Source: Clostridiales bacterium UBA7001
GTDB taxonomy: Bacteria > Bacillota > Clostridia > TANB77 > CAG-508
Length of the DNA: 20,872 nucleotides
Direction: 5' to 3'
NCBI GenBank assembly: GCA_002449785.1
Contig: DJXP01000057.1
Span: forward strand, 1 to 20,872
Shown: positions 15,057-20,872 of the stretch, piece by piece
Layout: each line of letters begins with the position of its first letter
How positions within the stretch are numbered: the first letter of the stretch is position 1
Translations under genes and position numbers: made by a program
The notes under the pieces: model-generated
What the model saw: the letters and a program-made list of their open reading frames with translations, nothing else
What the model was told of the DNA's origin: nothing
The model's database searches: none

Positions 15057-16920
15057 ATGAGTTTAAAAAATGATTATAATAAAATTAAATATTATTTTAG
15101 AAGATATGGTTTATTTGAAACATTAAAAAAGATATTTAAGAGATTTTTTCGCATTAAAGAAAATAGAAAAACTAATATAGAGCAGTATAAGATATGGATT
15201 GAGAAAAATGAGCCAAAAGAAGAAGAGATAGAAAAGCAAAGAACTTATAAATTTGAATTCAATCCAAAGATTAGTATAGTAGTACCAATGTATAACACAA
15301 ATGAGCTATTTTTTGAAAAACTTGTAATTTCATTAAAAAAGCAAACATATTCGAATTGGGAATTATGTTTAGCTGATGGAAGTGAAAATGCAAATGATAA
15401 TTTAACAAACATTATAAAAAGTGATGCAAGAATTAAATACAAATTCTTGGGGAAAAATAATGGAATTTCAGAGAATACTAATGAAGCTATTAAAATTGTA
15501 ACAGGAGATTATATAGGTTTTCTAGATCATGATGATTTATTATCTAGAGATTGTTTATATGAAATAGTAAAATGTATAAATGAAAATATAGATGTTGATT
15601 TTATATATTCTGATGAAGATAAAATAGATGAATTAGAAGAAAGATTTGAGCCTTATTTTAAACCAGATTTTTCACAATATACATTAGAATGTAATAATTA
15701 TATTACCCATTTTGTTGTTATAAAAAAAGAATTACAAGAAAAAGTTGGACTATTAAATTCTAAATTTAATGGTGCACAAGATTTTGATTTTGTATTAAGA
15801 GCAACAGAAAAAGCAAAAAAAATAATACATATTCCGAAAGTTCTTTATCATTGGAGAGTACATAAGTCATCTACTGCAAATGTTGCTGATAGTAAGCCAT
15901 ATGCATATGAAGCAGGTATTGAAGTTATTAAAGAACATTTAAAAAGAATCGGTAAAAAAGGAACAGTAGAATATGGACAAGATGTCCCTGGAATTTATAA
16001 AATAAAATATGATATTATTGGTAAGCCAAAAGTATCTATATTAATTCCGAATAAAGATAATGTAAAATTATTAGATACATGTATTAACTCTATTGTAAAC
16101 CTTACAACATATAAGAATTATGAAATAGTAATAATAGAAAATAATAGTGAAGAAAAAGAGACTTTTAACTTTTATAATAAGCTAATAGATAATCATAGAA
16201 TTAAAGTTTTAAATTACAATAGAAATACGGTTTTAGATTTTTCTGGTGAAAAAAATGTAATTACAAAAAATGAAAATGATACAAAAGAATTTAATTATTC
16301 TAGTTTAATTAATTTTGGTGTAAAAAATGTAGATGGAGAATTTATTCTTCAACTTAATAATGATACAAAATTAATTTCAAGAGACTGGCTCGAAACATTT
16401 ATTGGATATGCACAAAATAAAGAAATTGGAGCTGTTGGAGCAAGGTTATATTATGAAGATAAAACAATACAACATGCAGGAATTATTATAGGTCTTTCAG
16501 GGATAGCAGGAAACAGTTTAGTTAATCTTCCATATGGGAAGCATTGCTATTTTGGTAGGGAATCTGCAACAAGAAATGTTTCTGCTGTAACAGGTGCATG
16601 TTTATTTTGCAAAAAAGATATATATGATAAAGTACGGATATATGGATGAAGATAATTTTAAAGTTGCATTTAATGATGTTGATTTTTGTCTTAAAATTAT
16701 TGAAAAAGGATTGTCTATTATATATAATCCATATATAGAATTATATCATTTCGAGTCAAAAACTAGAGGATATGAATATAGCATAGATAAAGAAAAAAGG
16801 TTTAATAAAGAAAAAGAAAAGTTTAAAGAAAAATGGAAAAAATATATAGAAAAAGGTGATCCATTTTACAGTCCTAATTTTACATTAGATACTTGTAATT
16901 ATGATATAAAAACAGATTAA
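15057..16920 (+). CDS. Tandem-domain GT2 glycosyltransferase, interrupted by a +1 frameshift at 16635
   Basis: In the first frame it runs 526 residues to Val-526, then reads CGG ATA TAT GGA and stops at TGA 16647. Skipping C16635 gives GGA TAT ATG GAT GAA and continues to the TAA at 16918, for 620 residues. The restored segment (DKV-GYMDED, then NDVDFCLK and HFESKTRG) matches the intact paralogue at 12278 closely. The N-terminus (YNKIKYYFRRYG, IEKNEPKE) also pairs it with that gene. The first GT2 domain has LADGS, LDHDD (156-160), GAQDFD (239-244) and YHWRVH (264-269). The second has VIIENNS, LNNDTK (433-438), QHAG and AVTGAC. All catalytic motifs are present if the frame is joined; without the shift the DVDFCLK and ESKTRG motifs are lost. 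The start is set by GGAAAG, 9-10 nt upstream. Confidence 0.78.
16632..16638 (+). other. +1 frameshift site 2: GTA CGG A
   Basis: The in-frame CGG at 16635-16637 marks the frame change. Skipping C16635 gives GGA (Gly), which aligns with the Gly of EEVGWMDEG in the paralogue at 12278. Without the shift, translation stops four codons on at TGA. As at site 1, the local string is ACGGA and the restored codon is GGA. No homopolymer is present at this position. Confidence 0.65.
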
Positions 16921-16925
16921 GGAGG
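16921..16925 (+). promoter_or_regulatory. Unusually distant ribosome binding site before the GtrA-like gene
   Basis: GGAGG follows the upstream TAA directly but lies 15 nt before ATG 16941, longer than the usual 5-10. A TAG at 16932 blocks any earlier in-frame start, so the ATG is the first possible one. Efficiency may be low or depend on coupling. Confidence 0.5.
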
Positions 16926-16940
16926 AACTTATAGTTAGAT

Positions 16941-17459
16941 ATGGAAAATACAGACAGAGAAAATTTTACTCTTAAAGTGTTTAAAATATTAGAAAATTTT
17001 GGATTATTAATTTTAGAAAAAATTCATTTAAAATCTTTAGCAGATTGGTATAGAAAACATATAGAAGGTATGAGATATTTGATTTGTGGCGGACTTTCAA
17101 CAGTTGTTAATATTCTATCTTATGCACTAGGAAGCTATATATTGTTTAGAGGATTTTCAGATGAAACTTTAAGAGTAAATATAAGTGAAATTTTTGCTTT
17201 TATTGTGGCACTAATATTTGCGTATTGGGTTAATAAAACAATTGTATTTGATAGTAAATGTGAGAGTTTAAAAGGATTAGTAAAAGAAATATTTTCTTTT
17301 ACATCTTGCAGAATTTTCACTGAAGTAATTAGTATTGGACTAATGAATTTGGCTGTTATAATTAAAATGAATGATATTATTATGAAGATTATTGCAAATA
17401 TAGTTGTAATAATATTAAATTTTGTTTTAAGTAAACTTATAATATTTAAGAAAAAATAA
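16941..17459 (+). CDS. GtrA-like membrane protein (probable polyprenol-phosphate-sugar flippase)
   Basis: 172 residues. The GtrA domain (about 40-172) has four hydrophobic segments. The first begins RYLICGGLSTVVNILSY, and the last ends FVLSKLIIFKKK, the usual GtrA-family finish. Another typical mark is the FAYWVNKTIVF segment before the charged loop. GtrA proteins are thought to flip undecaprenyl-phosphate-glucose for a GtrC-type transferase. The N-terminal ~40 residues are an amphipathic extension that shorter relatives lack. The next gene is a GtrII-like transferase, and a GtrB-like synthase lies just after that, so the whole trio is present and the role is well supported by context. Confidence 0.88.
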   Translation: MENTDRENFTLKVFKILENFGLLILEKIHLKSLADWYRKHIEGMRYLICGGLSTVVNILSYALGSYILFRGFSDETLRVNISEIFAFIVALIFAYWVNKTIVFDSKCESLKGLVKEIFSFTSCRIFTEVISIGLMNLAVIIKMNDIIMKIIANIVVIILNFVLSKLIIFKKK

Positions 17460-17485
17460 ATATTGTTTTAGAGAGGAAATAAAAT

Positions 17486-19765
17486 ATGAAAATACTAAAG
17501 TATAAAACAATTGAAAATATAAAATATGTGCCAAAAGGTATTCCGATTACTAAAAGAGACATAAAAATAATAGAAAAAGAAGAAAATGTCAATGAGTTTG
17601 ATATTTTTGAGAGCAAAGAGTATGCATATAAAGAAGTAAAAAAAGATGAACCTATTGATAGTATTAAAAGCAAAGAAGATAATAATATTTCTGATATGAT
17701 AGATGAAGTAGAAAAAAAATACATATCTACAGAAAATAATATTATTAATTCAATAGACATTAGTAAAGAGCTTGATGAAGATATTTATAGTGATATAAAA
17801 GTAAATATTGAAAAGTCTTTAGAAGATGATGTGTTTTTAGATGATCCATATAAAGCAGCAGTAAGATTAAGTAAAGAAGACTCTGATAAAGCACAGAAAA
17901 AACAGCTTGAGGAAAAAAATAAGGTTAGTGAAATTGAAACTAAAAGTTTAGAAGAAATGCTTGAAGAAAATGAGAAGAATGACAATAATAAAACAGAAAA
18001 TATAATTGAATCATCTGAAATTATTGTTAAAGAAGAAAAAAATGAAAATGAAATAATTAATAAACCAGATGTAGAAAAAGTTAATAATGATAGTATTATA
18101 AAAAAGGATAACTCAAAAGAAAATTCTACTTCAAGTTTCAAAAATAAGATAATAACTTTATATAAAAATATATTTGCTCATCCAGAAGAAATAGAAGAAA
18201 AACTTAGTAAAATATTTGGAACAGATGGAAAACTAGCATTTCTTTCTGCTTTAATTATTGGGCTAATAACACATATAACATTTATTACAAGTACTATTAT
18301 GAGTCAAGATGGATTGTGGAATTCTATGGACTATACAGTTCCTACTGATTGGGAAGTTGCTTTGGGAAGATGGGGAATATTTTATGTGGACAAAATATTT
18401 GAATATTTAGCAATTCCTAGTCTAACTACTATTATTGGAATAGTTTTTATAGCTATATCTGCATTATTAGTTGTTAATCTTTTGAAATTAAAAAATAAAA
18501 TTACTGTATTCTTAGCATCTGCCATATTTGCGGTTTCACCAGCACTCACTGCAACTTTTACATATATATATACATCAGTAGCATATTGTTCTGCAATGCT
18601 TATATCAGTAATAATAGTTTGCTTAATTTTTAAGAAAAGAGGAAAATTAATTAATTTAGTTTTAGCAACAGGATTGTTTATTTTCTTACTTGGAATTTAT
18701 CAAAGCTATATAGGAGTTGTAGTAGGACTTACAATTATAAGACTTGTTAGAGATTTATTGGATAAAGAAGAAAAAATAGGTTATTTCTTTTTACATGGTA
18801 TAATGCTTATTATTGTAGTTATAGTTGGAGGACTTTCATATTCACAAATTACAAATATGATTTTAGAAAGCAAAAATATGAATTTGGCAAGTTATAAAGG
18901 AATGGAATCAATTAGTGTTCAAAATTCAATCTCATCAATAAATAAAACAATTCCAAATGCTTATAAAGATTTTGAAGACTTTTTCTTTACAGATGAAATT
19001 TTAAAAAATACTAATTATTCAAGACAAGAATTTTTTAAAGTTATGTTTATATCAACTATAGTCTTAGAATTAATTGCAATAATTATTAATAAAGTATGGA
19101 AAAATCCGCTCAGAGTATTATTTATAATAGCACTTACAATTATGTTACCAGTTGGTTTAAATTCAATAGACCTTCTTGCAACTGATACAAAAATGTATTT
19201 ATTAACAGGTGCTCAACTAATCTTAGTACTTCCATTTGCTATGATGATATATGAAATGTCAGGAAACAAAATAACTTTTGTATTTAAGTGGGCAAGTTTA
19301 ATAAGCGCATTTTTAATAGTTTTCACATATTATTTGGCAGATAATACATCATATATGGTTTTAAAGTTAAAGTATGATCAAGCAATTAATACTACAATTA
19401 GAATGATGGAAAGAATTGAGGAAACAGAAGATTATTCTCCTGATAAACCAATTATGATAGCTGGAATTATTGAAGAAAATAATCGTTTATTTATTCCCAC
19501 ACATAAATTAAAAAATTATACTCTAGGAGATATTTTTGATAATCCAGTATTTCATGGTTCATATAGTGGAATGGAAGGGACATGGACAAAATTTATAAAT
19601 ACTTATATGGGATTGAATGTACAATTTTGCAATACAACAAGTTATAATGACATAGTAGATTCAATTTATTTTAAAGAAATGAATGTATTTCCAGAAGAAA
19701 ATTCAGTAAAAATGATTTATGGAGTTATGGTAGTAAAGCTTTCTAATGATCCAGTAAGACCTTAG
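17486..19765 (+). CDS. GtrII-like membrane glucosyltransferase with long acidic N-terminal extension
   Basis: 759 residues. Residues 1-245 are cytoplasmic by prediction, very rich in Glu/Lys/Asp/Asn, with little hydrophobic content. From about residue 249 come some ten membrane segments. Between the first two is a loop SQDGLWNS...TDWEVALGRWG (273-297), which matches the GtrII family's conserved acidic loop; its Asp/Glu residues are likely catalytic. A C-terminal extracytoplasmic part (about 640-759) is hydrophilic. Such GT-C enzymes move glucose from undecaprenyl phosphate to a glycan outside the membrane. GtrII proteins are usually about 450-550 residues, so the N-terminal extension is the odd part. 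GAGAGG precedes the ATG by about 9 nt. It is the last gene of the operon, before a terminator. Confidence 0.82.
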   Translation: MKILKYKTIENIKYVPKGIPITKRDIKIIEKEENVNEFDIFESKEYAYKEVKKDEPIDSIKSKEDNNISDMIDEVEKKYISTENNIINSIDISKELDEDIYSDIKVNIEKSLEDDVFLDDPYKAAVRLSKEDSDKAQKKQLEEKNKVSEIETKSLEEMLEENEKNDNNKTENIIESSEIIVKEEKNENEIINKPDVEKVNNDSIIKKDNSKENSTSSFKNKIITLYKNIFAHPEEIEEKLSKIFGTDGKLAFLSALIIGLITHITFITSTIMSQDGLWNSMDYTVPTDWEVALGRWGIFYVDKIFEYLAIPSLTTIIGIVFIAISALLVVNLLKLKNKITVFLASAIFAVSPALTATFTYIYTSVAYCSAMLISVIIVCLIFKKRGKLINLVLATGLFIFLLGIYQSYIGVVVGLTIIRLVRDLLDKEEKIGYFFLHGIMLIIVVIVGGLSYSQITNMILESKNMNLASYKGMESISVQNSISSINKTIPNAYKDFEDFFFTDEILKNTNYSRQEFFKVMFISTIVLELIAIIINKVWKNPLRVLFIIALTIMLPVGLNSIDLLATDTKMYLLTGAQLILVLPFAMMIYEMSGNKITFVFKWASLISAFLIVFTYYLADNTSYMVLKLKYDQAINTTIRMMERIEETEDYSPDKPIMIAGIIEENNRLFIPTHKLKNYTLGDIFDNPVFHGSYSGMEGTWTKFINTYMGLNVQFCNTTSYNDIVDSIYFKEMNVFPEENSVKMIYGVMVVKLSNDPVRP

Positions 19766-19770
19766 CAGGC

Positions 19771-19808
19771 AGAGCAGACAGTGGGGCTTACGTTCCGGTC
19801 TGTTTTTT
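19771..19808 (+). terminator. Rho-independent terminator of the glycan operon
   Basis: CAGAC (19775-19779) pairs with GTCTG (19798-19802). Inside it GGGGC (19783-19787) pairs with GTTCC (19792-19796) around a TTAC loop, with a small internal loop between. A run of six T follows (19803-19808). The hairpin is GC-rich against the AT-rich surroundings and starts 10 nt after the stop codon. Confidence 0.82.
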
Positions 19809-19819
19809 AAAATAACTGT

Positions 19820-19847
19820 TTGAAAAAATGTAAATATATGTTATAAT
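19820..19847 (+). promoter_or_regulatory. Promoter of the GtrB-like gene
   Basis: TTGAAA (19820-19825), a 16-nt spacer and TATAAT (19842-19847), with TG at 19839-19840 giving an extended -10. It follows the operon terminator directly, so the last gene is transcribed separately. Confidence 0.82.
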
Positions 19848-19885
19848 ATGTTCGAAAAAATCAAACTTTGAAAGGAAAAAGAAAA

Positions 19886-20824
19886 ATGGATAAAGTTGCA
19901 GTTTTAATTCCTTGTTATAATGAATCAAAAACTATAAAAAAAGTTGTAGAAGATTTTAAGAAGGAATTGCCAGATGCTAAAATATATGTATATGACAATA
20001 ATTCTAAAGATGGAACAGATAAAATAGCTAAAGATGCGGGAGCTATTGTAAGATATGAAACTAGACAAGGCAAAGGCAATGTTATTAGAACTATGTTTCG
20101 AGAAATAGATGCAGAGTGCTATATTATGGTTGATGGTGATGATACTTATCCACCAGATAAAATTAATGAATTTGTAAATGCAGTGTTAGAAGAAAATGTT
20201 GATATGGTTATAGGAGATAGACTTTCATCTACATATTTTACTGAAAACAAAAGACCATTTCACAATGTTGGAAATGTTACAGTAAGGGGATTAATTAATA
20301 GAATATACAAGAGTGATATAAGAGATGTCATGACTGGTCTTCGTGCTTTTAGTTATAGGTTTGTTAAAACATTTCCTGTAATGTCAAAAGGATTTGAACT
20401 TGAAACTGAGATGACTATTCATTGTTTAGACAAGAATTTGAAAATAAAGAATATTATAATAGATTATAGAGATAGACCAGCAGATAGCCCTTCAAAATTA
20501 AATACTATTCCTGATGGAATAAGAGTAATAAAAACTATATTTGGATTTTATAAAAACTATAAACCATTAAAGTTTTTCTCTATACTTGCATTTTTGCTAT
20601 TTGCTACCGGAATGTGTTTCTTTGTACCAGTTTTTATAGACTTTTTACATAGAGGTGTGGTAAAAATACCTACATTAGTTGTATCTGTATTATTTTTTAT
20701 GTGTGCAGTGCAATCTTTATTTGCTGGAATGACATTAGATAATATTATAAAGAATTCTAAGCAAACATTTGAATTAAAATTAATTGATTGTGAAAGAGAA
20801 TTAAAAGATAGAAAAGATAAATAA
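19886..20824 (+). CDS. Polyprenol-phosphate glycosyltransferase (GtrB/DPM1-like GT2)
   Basis: Makes polyprenol-phosphate-sugar, usually undecaprenyl-phosphate-glucose, from a nucleotide sugar at the inner membrane face. The start is ATG 19886, with AAAGGA 9 nt upstream; a TTG at 19868 would put that site inside the gene. The product is 312 residues. The GT-A domain (1-220) shows VLIPCYNES (6-14), YDNNSKDGT (35-43), the metal-binding VDGDDTYPP (82-90), GDRL and DVMTGLRAF, all DPM1/GtrB marks. Two hydrophobic segments follow (about 230-290), ending in a charged tail. With the GtrA-like and GtrII-like genes upstream it completes a three-part glucosylation system, though it has its own promoter. 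Confidence 0.88.
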   Translation: MDKVAVLIPCYNESKTIKKVVEDFKKELPDAKIYVYDNNSKDGTDKIAKDAGAIVRYETRQGKGNVIRTMFREIDAECYIMVDGDDTYPPDKINEFVNAVLEENVDMVIGDRLSSTYFTENKRPFHNVGNVTVRGLINRIYKSDIRDVMTGLRAFSYRFVKTFPVMSKGFELETEMTIHCLDKNLKIKNIIIDYRDRPADSPSKLNTIPDGIRVIKTIFGFYKNYKPLKFFSILAFLLFATGMCFFVPVFIDFLHRGVVKIPTLVVSVLFFMCAVQSLFAGMTLDNIIKNSKQTFELKLIDCERELKDRKDK

Positions 20825-20850
20825 TTGTTTATAAAGTGTTTTGTTAATGA

Positions 20851-20872
20851 GAGGGGAATATTAAAAATAATG
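20851..20872 (+). other. Ribosome binding site and possible start of the next gene
   Basis: GAGGGG at 20851-20856 is followed by an ATG formed by the last three bases of the window (20870-20872), 13 nt on. That spacing is long, so the real start could lie beyond the window. Nothing of the product is visible. Confidence 0.3.

Noticed and set aside
16647..16649. TGA as a sense codon (mycoplasma-type code) to explain the interrupted gene
   Set aside because: Reading through TGA keeps the wrong frame and does not restore NDVDFCLK. The other broken gene stops at TAA, and the ATPase gene ends at a TGA that overlaps its neighbour normally.
1..20872. tRNA, rRNA, CRISPR arrays and insertion sequence transposases
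   Set aside because: I saw no cloverleaf, no regularly spaced direct repeats and no transposase motifs in either strand.

Overview
The window is strongly AT-rich DNA. Arginine is written almost entirely as AGA/AGG, and there are AGGAGG-type ribosome binding sites, TTG/ATG starts and extended -10 promoters (TGnTATAAT). This suggests a low-GC Bacillota, probably a Clostridia or Bacilli-related uncultivated lineage; the exact taxon cannot be fixed from the sequence. Every complete gene is on the + strand.

Layout. (1) Positions 3-1539: the 3' end of a conjugation/type IV secretion-type ATPase, overlapped by a cysteine-rich protein of unknown function. (2) 1626-2312: ispD, with its own promoter. 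(3) 2313-2636: a gene-poor stretch holding an open frame without a start that looks like a gene remnant. (4) 2640-3635: galE, closed by a strong terminator. (5) 3716-19808: a 16-kb operon with a good promoter, no internal terminator seen, and a terminator at its end. It encodes an ABC glycan exporter (Wzm-like permease, Wzt-like ATPase with a carbohydrate-binding tail), a single-domain GT2, a 1149-residue fusion protein, three more tandem-GT2 glycosyltransferases, a GNAT acetyltransferase, a GtrA-like flippase and a GtrII-like glucosyltransferase. (6) 19820-20824: a polyprenol-phosphate glycosyltransferase (GtrB-like) with its own promoter.

How it fits together (inference). GalE supplies UDP-galactose or a related sugar. 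The GT2 enzymes build a surface glycan on a lipid carrier, the fusion protein may cap or measure it, and Wzm/Wzt export it. The last three genes form the classic GtrA-GtrB-GtrC/II trio, which adds a side-chain sugar outside the membrane from an undecaprenyl-phosphate donor.

Two points stand out. First, two of the tandem-GT2 genes are broken by a +1 frameshift. In both, skipping one C restores alignment with intact paralogues, and both shifts fall at ACGGA. By hand scan, the two resulting CGG codons are the only in-frame CGG codons in all the coding sequence here. That points to +1 frameshifting at an untranslatable CGG codon, a CGGA four-base codon, or a shared artefact or mutation. Second, the first half of the 1149-residue protein has a methyltransferase-like region, a kinase-like region with visible catalytic-loop residues, and a short coiled coil. 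This is the order seen in the O-antigen chain terminator WbdD, here fused to two GT2 domains and encoded next to a Wzt that carries a glycan-binding tail.
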